DNA of 64,000 nucleotides, from positions 1 through 64,000 of the forward strand of contig CAJUKV010000008.1 of assembly GCA_910587305.1 (NCBI GenBank). Reading direction: 5' to 3'. The position numbers were made by a program, and so were the translations under genes. The stretch comes from an uncultured Lachnospiraceae bacterium (lineage in GTDB: Bacteria > Bacillota > Clostridia > Lachnospirales > Lachnospiraceae). Position 1 is the first letter of the stretch; each line of letters begins with the position of its first letter. This document shows positions 1 through 8,167 of this stretch, one piece after another. Below the pieces are notes generated by a model. That model worked only from the letters and a program-made list of their open reading frames with translations, did not search any database and was not told where the DNA came from.

Positions 1-28
1 CAGGTATTTACCGCTGAGACACATCGTC

Positions 29-1009
29 TCAAACATGTACTAACATCCGGAATTCTTTCGGAAGGGAAATCTCAATCACCTTTTGGCTAAGAGGCGCAAA
101 ATCCCCTTCCAACTTTGGAAATTCCAGGCGGCATGCACATAAAAGCTGGTTGTTAATCTCATATTCACGCTTATACCTGTCATTCCAGCTCCTGTCGCCA
201 TACTTGTAATCCCCCAGCACCGGGTGACCGATACTCGCCATATGAATCCGCAATTGATGCGGCTTCCCCGTAATCAGCTCCGCCTCCACCAGGGTTCTGT
301 CCAAAAAGTGCGAAATTGGATAATATCTGGTTTTTATAAGGGAACCGTCCTGCCCGTCGTTTCCTTTTACAAGATAGCTTTTATTGTTTTCCTCATCCTT
401 CACAAGACGGCCTTCTAACAATTCTTCCTGAACCACCCTCCCCTTCACAAACATACGGTAAAACTTGCGGATCTCCCGATTTTTTAACAAGCTGCTGATT
501 TTCTGGCTGCCTGCAAGAGATTTAGCGCCAATCACCAGTCCAAAAGTATTTCTGTCAAGCCTGTTACAGACAGACGGCTTATAAGTGGAAAGCTGCATCT
601 CATTTATGGCCCCTGTTTTTAACAGATATCCAATCAGCCATTCGTTTACCGACTTATCCTCTGCAGCTGCTTTTTGAGAAAGAATACCTGCCGGTTTATT
701 TACAACCATAACATTCTTATCTTCATAAACAACCTCAATACCTTTCAGCGTTTTATAAGCCTCATCATATTCCGCCGTCTCTACACTGTCTTTCCTGAAA
801 TGCAAAATGGTATCATCTGACAAGTACAGGCAAACCACGTCCCCCTTAACCAGCTTTTCTTTTCCCTCCGCCTTTTTCCCGTTTAAAGTAATATTTTTCT
901 TGCGGAGCATCTTATAAAAAAAGGAAGAAGCGGCCAGCGGCATAAATTTATGAAGAAACTTATCCAATCTCTGCCCCGCTTCATTTTCATCTATATTTAT
1001 CTGCTGCAT
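29..1009 (-). CDS. RluA/RluC-family 23S rRNA pseudouridine synthase
   Basis: Converts specific uridines of large-subunit rRNA to pseudouridine. Residues 1-75 form an S4-type RNA-binding domain (GQRLDKFL near the start), followed by the RluA catalytic domain with NRLDRNTFGL; the catalytic Asp is about residue 152. KPAG and PHQLRIHMA, also typical of the family, are present. The ATG at 1009 is preferred over an in-frame codon at 1045 because AAAGGGA lies about 8 nt upstream and the protein then begins at MQQINIDENEAGQRLD. Length is about 326 aa, normal for the family. The target uridine cannot be told from sequence. Two operator-like palindromes and repeat R1 lie in its upstream region. Confidence 0.93.
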   Translation of the reverse strand: MQQINIDENEAGQRLDKFLHKFMPLAASSFFYKMLRKKNITLNGKKAEGKEKLVKGDVVCLYLSDDTILHFRKDSVETAEYDEAYKTLKGIEVVYEDKNVMVVNKPAGILSQKAAAEDKSVNEWLIGYLLKTGAINEMQLSTYKPSVCNRLDRNTFGLVIGAKSLAGSQKISSLLKNREIRKFYRMFVKGRVVQEELLEGRLVKDEENNKSYLVKGNDGQDGSLIKTRYYPISHFLDRTLVEAELITGKPHQLRIHMASIGHPVLGDYKYGDRSWNDRYKREYEINNQLLCACRLEFPKLEGDFAPLSQKVIEISLPKEFRMLVHV

Positions 1010-1061
1010 AATTTTTTTCCCTTTCTTCTTATAAATACTTCCCATTTCTTCTCATTTTGTT

Positions 1062-1096
1062 GTTTGGTTAACATAAAATTATTATGTTAACCAAAC
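1062..1096. promoter_or_regulatory. Operator-like inverted repeat, site 1
   Basis: A perfect 15-bp inverted repeat with a 5-nt centre, GTTTGGTTAACATAA on the left arm. Its core, GTTAACAT-N9-ATGTTAAC, has the same geometry as the site at 1148-1174. It lies in the probable 5' untranslated region of the RluA-family gene. It could be a protein-binding operator or an mRNA hairpin; there is no T-run to make it a terminator. Confidence 0.55.
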
Positions 1097-1147
1097 AGTG
1101 AAAACTAATATAAACTAATATTATATAAAACTAAAATATAACCATTC

Positions 1148-1174
1148 GGTTTACATAAAAAGATTATGTAAACC
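1148..1174. promoter_or_regulatory. Operator-like inverted repeat, site 2
   Basis: An 11-bp inverted repeat with a 5-nt centre; core GTTTACAT-N9-ATGTAAAC. It matches site 1 except for one symmetric change (A/T to T/A), as expected for a shared DNA-binding site. A minus-strand TATAAT at 1120-1125 would put this site next to a poor -35 element and site 1 just downstream of the start point. The two centres are about 82 bp apart, close to eight helical turns. Confidence 0.5.
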
Positions 1175-1228
1175 ATATTGCTTTTTCACATTACTTTTTT
1201 ACCTGACAGATTGCCAATAAACAGCCTA

Positions 1229-1352
1229 GAAAAACAGGTATTCCAAAAGGAACCCTTGAAAAAACGTCAGCGTTTGGTGAGGTATTTTCGAACCTGGCGC
1301 TGCTACATTTTTGCAGAGCGAGAGCGCGGTGACGTTGGAATACCTGTTTTTC
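1229..1352. repeat. Structured repeat R1, copy A
   Basis: Outer 17-bp perfect stem (1230-1246 with 1335-1351) enclosing an internal region alignable to copies at 23054-23192 and 43307-43445. The outer stem sequence is unrelated to the other two copies but is still perfectly paired. The inner part keeps the central hairpin (AGGT...ACCT) and a GC-closed GNRA-like loop (GCGAGAGC). It is intergenic, between a terminator and the RluA-family gene. Short open frames across it are by-products of the repeat. Confidence 0.8.
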
Positions 1353-1373
1353 CAAGCGTCCTCTTTCCACAGC

Positions 1374-1403
1374 AAAAAAAGTAATCACTCCTCTTAAAGT
1401 GAT
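1374..1403 (-). terminator. Intrinsic terminator after the 1394-1960 gene
   Basis: On the minus strand, ATCACT pairs with AGTGAT (1398-1403 with 1384-1389), followed by TACTTTTTTT. The stem overlaps the stop codon of the 188-aa gene, so it ends the ygiQ-type transcript. Confidence 0.65.
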
Positions 1404-1960
1404 ATCTCATAAAGCAATACTCGAACCTCATCCTCTTTCTCAGGGCTCCCCACTCTATCCGTCTGATTCAAATTCATAAGCTGCTGCGCATATTTCTCAA
1501 TATCATCCGAAAGCTTAATGGTCATATCCTTAAAGCCGCCCTGCCTTAACATTGTCTGTAAATGTTCCTCACATGCCCTAAGCTCGCAATCCCCTTTTTG
1601 CGCATACCCGAGAATCACCTTCCCATCCACCACCATATGGCTGATGGCAAAATTCTTTTGGTAGGATGTAAAATACAAATCATACATCCCAATCAGCCTT
1701 CCCTCCAAAGGCGCAAGCGCTCTGTGGGCCTCCTCGCCGCATCCCTTAGCACGAAACAGCATAATCAATTGCACCATACTCTTGCAGGCCGGAAGACAGC
1801 CCAGAACCGCAACCACCGTAAGCAGGTTCTTTCTGGTTCCGGTGGTCGCATAACCTGCTATAAACAGCGCCAGAGAAATCCCAAAAAACAGGATTGTCCG
1901 CAGGAGAACCTGACGCCTTTTTGCCGTAAGATATCCATAATTTCCTTTTACCGCTTTCAC
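1394..1960 (-). CDS. Conserved membrane protein of unknown function
   Basis: 188 aa, not assigned to a named family. Two hydrophobic segments near residues 20-37 and 45-68 suggest a membrane hairpin, followed by a mixed soluble domain with YLTAKRRQ before the first segment and DLYFTSYQKNFAISH in the middle. The start is a GTG with AGGAG about 9 nt upstream; that SD overlaps the end of the radical SAM gene, from which it is separated by only 6 nt, so the two are probably co-transcribed and perhaps coupled. No catalytic motif is visible. It looks like a lineage-restricted hypothetical protein. Confidence 0.75.
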   Translation of the reverse strand: MKAVKGNYGYLTAKRRQVLLRTILFFGISLALFIAGYATTGTRKNLLTVVAVLGCLPACKSMVQLIMLFRAKGCGEEAHRALAPLEGRLIGMYDLYFTSYQKNFAISHMVVDGKVILGYAQKGDCELRACEEHLQTMLRQGGFKDMTIKLSDDIEKYAQQLMNLNQTDRVGSPEKEDEVRVLLYEISL

Positions 1961-1966
1961 AACGAA

Positions 1967-4042
1967 TTACTCCTTATTTTTTACTTTCTTTGGGTGTATA
2001 TTGCGAATAACACGAGTTTTCTTTTGACTGACTCGGTCGTTTTCGTTCCGATTCTTATCCTTTACTTTACTGTGATCTAAATGTCTGCTGCTACTCTTAT
2101 TTTCCTTTTTATTGATATTCCTGCCTGTGTCTTTTTCATTGCCTTTTACTTTGTTTCTGTTGTCTTTTCTCTTTCCTTTCCGCTCTGCCGTTTTGTTACC
2201 GGCAGGAAGTATTCCCTTTCCCGCAGGCCGGGGCCGTATCAGACATTTTTCTCCAAATCCAATGAGATCCTCCCGCCCTGCTTTTATGAGCGCTTCTTTC
2301 ACCAAATCGTAATTTTGAGGATTTCCGTATTGAATCAGGGCCCTTTGCATATTTTTTTCATGGGGATTTCTGCACACATACACCTTATTGCCGGTTATGG
2401 GATCAATCCCCGTATAATACATAACGGTGGAGAGAGTGGACGGCGTAGGGTAAAAATCCTGCACCTGCTCCGGCATATATCCTAAATCCCTCAAATATTC
2501 CGCCAGCTCAACGGCTTCCTTTAGTGTAGAACCGGGATGGGATGACATAAGGTATGGCACCAGAAACTGGTTTTTGTCAAGCTCCTCATTTAACCTGTTA
2601 TACTTCTTTACAAATTTGTCATATACACTCCGCTTTGGTTTCCTCATCCGGTTAAGAACCGCATCGGATATATGTTCGGGCGCCACCTTAAGCTGACCGC
2701 TCACATGATGCTTTACCAGCTCTCTGAAAAAAGAATCGTCTTCATCCGCCAATAAATAGTCAAATCGGATGCCGGAACGGATAAATACCTTTTTCACCCC
2801 CGGAAGGGAGCGAAGCTTTTCAAGCAGTTTTTTGTAATCCTGGTGGTCTACGTACAAATTGGGGCAGGGCTTCGGAAACAGGCATTGTCTGTCCTGGCAG
2901 ACGCCGCATTTTAGCTGCTTTTGACAGGAAGGATGACGAAAATTGGCCGTAGGCCCCCCTACGTCATGGATATAGCCCTTAAAGTCAGGTTCCTTTATCA
3001 GCACCTCGGCCTCCCTTATAATGGACTCATGACTTCTTACCTGCACGATTCTGCCCTGATGAAAGGTCAGGGCGCAAAAGCTGCATCCTCCAAAGCATCC
3101 CCTGTTGCTAATCAGGGAAAATTTCACCTCTGAAAAAGCAGGCACGCCGCCCTTTTCCTCATAGGACGGATGATAGCCGCGCATATAGGGCAAGTCATAA
3201 ACATCATCCATTTCCTCCATTGATAAAGGCTTCTGAGGTGGATTTTGTACTACATAAACGCCGTTTGGATATTCCTCCACAAGGGGCTTTGCCGTAAAAG
3301 GATCCGTATTTTGATACTGTATCCCAAAGCTTTTGGCATATTGCTCCGGTTTTTGGACCATTTCTTCATAAGTGGGTAGCAAAATAGCGTTATATTCTTC
3401 CTCCGTCCCGCCGGTAATGCCGGAAATATCCCTCGTCCGATAGACAGTCCCCGGAATAAAACAGATATCCTTTACATCAATACCGCTCTCTAACGCCTGA
3501 GCAATTTCCACTATGGAACGTTCTCCCATGCCATAAGAAATCAGATCCGCCCCACTATCTAACAAAATAGAACGTTTCAGGCAGTCGCTCCAATAATCAT
3601 AATGCGCAAGCCGCCGCAAGCTGGCTTCTATCCCACCGACAATGATGGGAATATCCTTAAATTTTTTCCGTATCAGATTTCCATATACCACCGTCGCATG
3701 ATCCGGTCGTTTTCCCATGACGCCGCCGGGAGTATAAGCGTCAACGGAACGCCTTTTTTTCGATACATAGTAATGATTCACCATAGAATCCATATTCCCG
3801 CCGGATACAAGGAAAGCAAGACGCGGCCTTCCCAGTATGGCAATGCTGTTTTCATCCTTCCAGTCAGGCTGTGAAATAATACCCACACGATAGCCGTGGG
3901 CTTCAAGGACACGGCTGATAATTGCATGTCCAAAGGAGGGATGATCCACATAAGCGTCCCCAATTATATAAACAAAATCCGGCTTATCAATTCCCTGTTC
4001 TATCATATCCTGTCTTGAAACAGGCAAAAATCCATTCCGCAA
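1967..4042 (-). CDS. ygiQ: YgiQ-family radical SAM protein
   Basis: A member of the UPF0313/YgiQ radical SAM family, reaction unknown. It has the family N-terminus (GDAYVDHPSFGHA), the 4Fe-4S motif CFGGCSFC near residue 317, and a second Cys-rich stretch (CGVCQDRQC) typical of the family. I place the start at TTG 4042 because GGGAGG lies 5 nt upstream and homologues begin near NGFLPVSRQDM; an upstream TTG at 4078 has no such site. The last ~70 residues are an almost purely Lys/Arg/Asn/Asp tail, unusual and probably disordered. About 691 aa. Confidence 0.93.
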   Translation of the reverse strand: MRNGFLPVSRQDMIEQGIDKPDFVYIIGDAYVDHPSFGHAIISRVLEAHGYRVGIISQPDWKDENSIAILGRPRLAFLVSGGNMDSMVNHYYVSKKRRSVDAYTPGGVMGKRPDHATVVYGNLIRKKFKDIPIIVGGIEASLRRLAHYDYWSDCLKRSILLDSGADLISYGMGERSIVEIAQALESGIDVKDICFIPGTVYRTRDISGITGGTEEEYNAILLPTYEEMVQKPEQYAKSFGIQYQNTDPFTAKPLVEEYPNGVYVVQNPPQKPLSMEEMDDVYDLPYMRGYHPSYEEKGGVPAFSEVKFSLISNRGCFGGCSFCALTFHQGRIVQVRSHESIIREAEVLIKEPDFKGYIHDVGGPTANFRHPSCQKQLKCGVCQDRQCLFPKPCPNLYVDHQDYKKLLEKLRSLPGVKKVFIRSGIRFDYLLADEDDSFFRELVKHHVSGQLKVAPEHISDAVLNRMRKPKRSVYDKFVKKYNRLNEELDKNQFLVPYLMSSHPGSTLKEAVELAEYLRDLGYMPEQVQDFYPTPSTLSTVMYYTGIDPITGNKVYVCRNPHEKNMQRALIQYGNPQNYDLVKEALIKAGREDLIGFGEKCLIRPRPAGKGILPAGNKTAERKGKRKDNRNKVKGNEKDTGRNINKKENKSSSRHLDHSKVKDKNRNENDRVSQKKTRVIRNIHPKKVKNKE

Positions 4043-4081
4043 TGAAACCTCCCTGAAATCTGGCTCGTCTGCTCTCAATCC

Positions 4082-4106
4082 AAAACGCTGTTTTCACCTA
4101 ACAGCG
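4082..4106 (-). terminator. Intrinsic terminator between HAD gene and ygiQ
   Basis: Minus strand: CGCTGTT, loop AGGTGAA, AACAGCG, then TTTT. It follows the HAD gene and precedes the radical SAM gene, so the latter needs its own promoter or read-through. Confidence 0.55.
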
Positions 4107-4130
4107 GCTGGTCTTCGGACTATCGGTAAG

Positions 4131-4799
4131 TTATTTCATGACAGTCCCTAAACTTTCCATAATATCCATATAATTCGTGATAAAATAGTCCGATAACCGC
4201 CTTTTTTCCTGTTCCTGATGGCGGGAATATTCGTCGGCTACGGCGCAAACCTTCATGCCGGCCGCCTTTCCTGCCAGGATTCCCGGAACAATATCCTCAA
4301 ACACCAGACATCTTTCCGGAATCGCTTTACACCGCCTTGCCGCTTCTAAGTAAACGTCCGGAGCCGGTTTCCCCTTTTCCACGTCGCACGCCGTTACAAT
4401 TGTGTCAAAGTAATCTAAAATGCCATGGACACTCATCACATTTTCCACCAGGAGCCTTGAATTGCTGGTGGCAATCCCAAGCCGTATCCCATTTTCCCGG
4501 CAGTACTCCACAAATTCCATAGCTCCATCCTTTAAAGGGACATGATGGGTATATTTATCCCAGGCCATCTCATTCCAGTCTTTCTTGATCTGCTCCACAT
4601 CCTCCGGTATCCGGAATTTTTCTTTGAAATAGCATGCCGTCTCGGAAAAGCTCATCCCCTCAATTTCCCCCTGTAGTCCTTCCGGCAGCAAAATATTGTA
4701 TCTTCCAAGATATGCAACGTCAATCTCTTTCCAAATTCCCATAGAGTCTACCAGGGAGCCGTCCAAATCAAACAGCACCGCATCAATATCTTTCAGCAT
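4131..4799 (-). CDS. HAD-superfamily phosphatase, beta-phosphoglucomutase-like
   Basis: 222-aa haloacid dehalogenase hydrolase with all four motifs: FDLDGSLVDSM (nucleophile Asp), ATSNS (motif II), KGKPAPDVY (motif III Lys) and VFEDIVPGI (motif IV acidic residues). The helical cap follows motif I, as in the subfamily of phosphoglycolate phosphatase and beta-phosphoglucomutase. The substrate is probably a small phosphorylated metabolite and cannot be named. The start ATG overlaps the 3' end of the RsuA-family gene by 7 nt, so both are likely one operon. Confidence 0.9.
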   Translation of the reverse strand: MLKDIDAVLFDLDGSLVDSMGIWKEIDVAYLGRYNILLPEGLQGEIEGMSFSETACYFKEKFRIPEDVEQIKKDWNEMAWDKYTHHVPLKDGAMEFVEYCRENGIRLGIATSNSRLLVENVMSVHGILDYFDTIVTACDVEKGKPAPDVYLEAARRCKAIPERCLVFEDIVPGILAGKAAGMKVCAVADEYSRHQEQEKRRLSDYFITNYMDIMESLGTVMK

Positions 4800-5524
4800 A
4801 AATCCGCAACCTCTTTCCGTGTTAATTCTCTTATCTGTCCTTCCTTAAGCTTTTCGTCCAAAGAAAGCGCCCCCATAGACAGGCGTTTCAAATAAATAAC
4901 CTTAGCGCCTACTGCCTGGAACATCCGCTTCACCTGATGGTATTTGCCTTCCGTAATGGTAATGAAATATGTATTTTCCTCTTCCGCCTCCAAAACCTTT
5001 GCCGGCAGCGTCATTTCATCCTTGCCTATTCTCACTCCCTGCATAAGGCGCTTCATCCCCTCTTTCCCGACGGAACAATCGGTTTTTACAAGGTATCTTT
5101 TGGGCACATGCTTTTTGGGAGAAAGAAGTTTATGGGCTAAGGGCCCGTCATTGGTGAGCAATAAAAGCCCCACCGTATCCTTATCAAGGCGTCCCACCGG
5201 AAAAATATCTTTCACCGGTATTCCTGTCAGATCCCCCTGATACTGCATTTGCAGCTGCTCCTTAAGCAAGTCCAAAACCGTTTTATCGCTTTTATCGGAA
5301 GTAGCCGTAACCACGCCTTGGGGCTTATTCATCATGTAATACACATAAGGCCGATAGTCGTACTCCTTTCCACCAAAGCCAATCCGCAGTTCGCCTTCCT
5401 TCACCTGCATTTCCGGCCCCATAACTTTAACCCCATTTACAAAAATCTGTCCTTTTCGGATATATTCCTTCACCTGGCTCCTAGAACCTATATTCATTTC
5501 GCATAATAATCTGTCAATTCTCAT
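4793..5524 (-). CDS. RsuA/RluB-family rRNA pseudouridine synthase
   Basis: About 243 aa. An N-terminal S4 domain (MRIDRLLCEMNIGSRSQV) is followed by the RsuA-type catalytic domain with GRLDKDTVGLLLLTNDG, whose Asp is the nucleophile, and YHQVKRMF near the C-terminus. The family isomerises uridine in 16S or 23S rRNA; its closest bacterial use is 16S position 516 (RsuA), but that is inference. The start at 5524 fits the family N-terminus; an upstream ATG at 5536 would add four residues, and neither has a convincing SD. It is coupled to the downstream HAD gene. Confidence 0.9.
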   Translation of the reverse strand: MRIDRLLCEMNIGSRSQVKEYIRKGQIFVNGVKVMGPEMQVKEGELRIGFGGKEYDYRPYVYYMMNKPQGVVTATSDKSDKTVLDLLKEQLQMQYQGDLTGIPVKDIFPVGRLDKDTVGLLLLTNDGPLAHKLLSPKKHVPKRYLVKTDCSVGKEGMKRLMQGVRIGKDEMTLPAKVLEAEEENTYFITITEGKYHQVKRMFQAVGAKVIYLKRLSMGALSLDEKLKEGQIRELTRKEVADLC

Positions 5525-5618
5525 AAACATTATCATAACACAAAAAAGAAAAAGAACCTAGGACAAATATGTGCTTAACGCCCAAATTTACAGGTTATTG
5601 GAAGCTTGGAGGATTATC

Positions 5619-6578
5619 TTGAAAAAAAAATTTAGTTTTTATAAAATTTATTTTTATACCTTTTTGGCCCTTACGCTTACTGTTATTATCCTTGCTTTTC
5701 CGGCCCAGTGTCTTTCCCTTGCCTTAAACGGATTAAACCTTTGGTTTGAGAGAATGATTCCCACTCTTTTTCCTTTTATGGTGCTTTCCGGTATCATCAT
5801 CCGTATGAACCTGACGGATTCTTTTGTAAAAATATTAAATCCTATTCTGGGAAGGCTGTTTCATCTAAGACGCGCCTGTATTTATGGTATGGTTATCGGC
5901 TTTTTATGCGGTTTTCCCATGGGCGCACACGTAACGGCGCAGCTTTATGAGAAAAAACAGATTTCAAAAGCCGAAGCTTCTCTTTTACTGGCTTTTTGCA
6001 ATAACATAGGCCCCGTATACTTTTTAAGCTTTGTACTTCCAACCTTATCTCTGAAACAGGTGTTTCCTTTCCTGTTTGGTATGTATGGCTTACCCCTTTT
6101 CTACGGGCTCTTTCTGCGTTATATGGTATATCAAAACAATATAAAAGAAAGCTCCGGCCTTTGTTTTCCCAAAGAACCGGCGCCTGCCCTGCTTACGGCG
6201 CTGGACGAGTCTGTTTTTCATTCCCTTTTCAGTATTGCAAAGCTTGGCGGGTATATGGTTTTTTTTAATCTTCTGTTTGTTGTTCCGGGTCTTATAGCAA
6301 ATTTTTTGCATTTGCCGGAAAATCTCTCTCGCCTGCTGACAGGAAGCGTTGGATGCCTTCTCGAAATAACGGGCGGCATTGGGATTGTGCAGGACAGCGC
6401 CCCTTACCTTGTTTTGTGCATTCTTCCCTTCGGAGGTTTATCCTGTATTGCCCAAACCTACAGCATGATTAAGAATACCGACCTTTCCATCACCGAATAT
6501 GTCATGCACAAAATGATTCTCACTGCTATCACTGTTTTTTATTACCTTTTAACAGTGAAATTATCATTTTTGCCATAA
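5619..6578 (+). CDS. YlbJ-like membrane protein (Gate/nucleoside-recognition domain)
   Basis: About 319 aa with roughly eight hydrophobic segments. GFLCGFPMGAHVTAQLY and LLAFCNNIGPVY match the conserved loops of the sporulation integral membrane protein YlbJ and related Gate-domain proteins. Transported or bound substrate is unknown. The start is the TTG at 5619, with GGAGG 6 nt upstream; the earlier in-frame ATG at 5571 has no SD. It is one of four plus-strand genes here, and its last 50 bp overlap the 3' end of the convergent amidase gene. Confidence 0.82.
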   Translation: MKKKFSFYKIYFYTFLALTLTVIILAFPAQCLSLALNGLNLWFERMIPTLFPFMVLSGIIIRMNLTDSFVKILNPILGRLFHLRRACIYGMVIGFLCGFPMGAHVTAQLYEKKQISKAEASLLLAFCNNIGPVYFLSFVLPTLSLKQVFPFLFGMYGLPLFYGLFLRYMVYQNNIKESSGLCFPKEPAPALLTALDESVFHSLFSIAKLGGYMVFFNLLFVVPGLIANFLHLPENLSRLLTGSVGCLLEITGGIGIVQDSAPYLVLCILPFGGLSCIAQTYSMIKNTDLSITEYVMHKMILTAITVFYYLLTVKLSFLP

Positions 6579-7869
6579 AAAATGACAACAGAATAATGCA
6601 AATAGTGATGGCGGCTATCACACCATACGCCAATACGGCATTCTCCCTGTTTTCATTTTCATCAACAAAATCTGTATCAAAAGAAGCTTCGTCACCGCTC
6701 TCTTCCTCTGATGACTGTTCGCTTAATACCCTTTCGGGCATTTCTTGGTGCCGTTTTGCCAGCTCTTCCTCATATGCTTTCTGCGCTTTAGTCTCTTCGT
6801 CTATAACAGGCTCTATGAGGATAATATTACTCTCCGCAAATAAGTCAAAGCCGTTATAAGCTGCAACCCGAAGCTCCGTTTCCTGGTCAAGAGGAACTGT
6901 GACTTGAAAATCATGGCTTGGGGAAGAACGATTCCACCCTTCGGGTCTTGGCCATTCCTCCAATGGAAAATAGGTATTTCCTCCATCAAAGCTGTAGCAA
7001 TAGTACAGAATATAGCTATCCTTATCCTCCGCTTCTATGTGAACATTCATCTCTCCTGTGCTTTTATCCGGGGAGCCTGCCTCAATCCTGCATAAATCCG
7101 GCTCCGTCTTATCCGGTCTTACGGTTTCATTTGGAATATCTGTTTCAGGCACCGGATAATCGCTGTAATCTTTTCCCAGAATATCCGATTTCAGTCTAAA
7201 ATACTTCGCTGCCGCCAAAGCATCCAGCCGGCCTAATTCCTTTAACTGCTCTTCCCCCTGCTGGTAAAATCTTTTATCCTTTTCATGATCCAAATGACAG
7301 TGCTCTATCAGCACAGAGGGAACCTTTTCATAAGTGCTATATCTTAAAATGCCATAATAATTTTCTCCCCGATCGTTAAGCCTTGTCTTGATACCCCTGG
7401 AATAAGGCCCAAGCCCCGTAAGCTCGTCCAACTCTATCTGTGCAAAGGAGTACCCTTTGGCATAGTACGTCCCATCCGCAGGCACCCAGACCTCCGTACC
7501 AAAAAGAGTGTGATGAACAGAAGAATTGAAATGAAGACAAAACAGAAAATCTGCTTTTCGTTCCCCTGCAAACGCCGCTCTGTCCTTAATGCTCACATCT
7601 TCATCTCCCTGGCGGGTTAAATATACCTCCACTCCATCATACTTTTCCAGTTCCTCCTTCATTGCCCTGGCAACGGTCATGGTCATTTCCTTTTCCATAT
7701 AGCCGTCATACTTGGCCCCTTCATTTTCCCCGCCATGGCCGGGATCTATCACAATCACCAACGGCCGTTCGGGCCGGGCCACGGCCGTTATGGAAAAAAG
7801 GCAAACACATGTGCAAAGAAAAAGAACAGCTCCTATAAAGTATATCATTTTCTTTCTATATTTCCTCAA
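6529..7869 (-). CDS. Membrane-anchored N-acetylmuramoyl-L-alanine amidase (Amidase_3)
   Basis: Cleaves the amide bond between muramic acid and the stem peptide. An N-terminal hydrophobic segment (residues 8-30) is a signal or anchor. The Amidase_3 domain (about 37-225) shows zinc-site signatures DPGHGG, then the Glu of EGAKYDGYMEKE, LHFNSS and the catalytic Glu in SVLIEH. A linker, a beta-rich region and an acidic stretch follow, then a C-terminal membrane helix (about 415-435) and a basic tail. The start is TTG with GAGGT about 8 nt upstream. Two membrane anchors in an amidase are unusual. The 3' end overlaps the ylbJ-like gene. Confidence 0.92.
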   Translation of the reverse strand: MRKYRKKMIYFIGAVLFLCTCVCLFSITAVARPERPLVIVIDPGHGGENEGAKYDGYMEKEMTMTVARAMKEELEKYDGVEVYLTRQGDEDVSIKDRAAFAGERKADFLFCLHFNSSVHHTLFGTEVWVPADGTYYAKGYSFAQIELDELTGLGPYSRGIKTRLNDRGENYYGILRYSTYEKVPSVLIEHCHLDHEKDKRFYQQGEEQLKELGRLDALAAAKYFRLKSDILGKDYSDYPVPETDIPNETVRPDKTEPDLCRIEAGSPDKSTGEMNVHIEAEDKDSYILYYCYSFDGGNTYFPLEEWPRPEGWNRSSPSHDFQVTVPLDQETELRVAAYNGFDLFAESNIILIEPVIDEETKAQKAYEEELAKRHQEMPERVLSEQSSEEESGDEASFDTDFVDENENRENAVLAYGVIAAITICIILLSFFMAKMIISLLKGNKKQ

Positions 7870-7884
7870 ATTTATACTACCTCA

Positions 7885-8027
7885 CTGCAAAAACAAATAT
7901 AAGACTCCGTCAGCCATCCGATGTCATTCGGTTAACGGCTGGTTTAGGTGCTAAACTTAATGGCATTACCCGGCTAACCTTATGCGAAATGAACTGCTGC
8001 AAACTTCGCAGGTCAGTACAGGTCAGT
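7885..8027 (-). promoter_or_regulatory. Structured 5' leader of the amidase gene
   Basis: The stretch between an upstream terminator and the amidase SD can form several stems: TGCGAA/TTCGCA (7983-8010), GGTTA/TAACC (7930-7979) enclosing GTTTAG-GTG-CTAAAC (7942-7956), and CAGCC/GGCTG (7911-7941) around CCGA/TCGG. This multi-stem layout resembles a riboswitch or other cis-acting RNA. Cyclic-di-AMP riboswitches often control wall hydrolases, but I could not match the conserved blocks of that class with confidence. No open frame in it looks real. Confidence 0.4.
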
Positions 8028-8028
8028 A

Positions 8029-8062
8029 AAACCCGGCTTACTTTTTGAGGTAACCCGGGTTT
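8029..8062 (-). terminator. Intrinsic terminator downstream of the coaD cluster
   Basis: Minus strand: AAACCCGG (8062-8055) pairs with CCGGGTTT (8036-8029), with a further TTAC/GTAA pairing inside, then TTTTA. It ends the rsmD-coaD-coiled-coil transcript. Confidence 0.65.
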
Positions 8063-8167
8063 ATTATATGCAATCATCTGAATTTCAGTTTCCACAAAGG
8101 GAATTTTCAGTAACTATGAAGCCGAAGGCCGACTCGAATTTCAAGATTTATCGTATTTACGGCAGCA

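Noticed and set aside
1191..1388. Open frames across the R1 copies
   Set aside because: Similar short translations occur at each R1 copy because the repeat DNA is shared; no SD, no conserved start, and the DNA is better explained by base pairing.
7885..8027. Assignment as a known cyclic-di-AMP riboswitch
   Set aside because: The TCCGTCAGC string appears only on the strand antisense to the amidase, and the other invariant blocks do not match, so I kept it as an unassigned structured leader.
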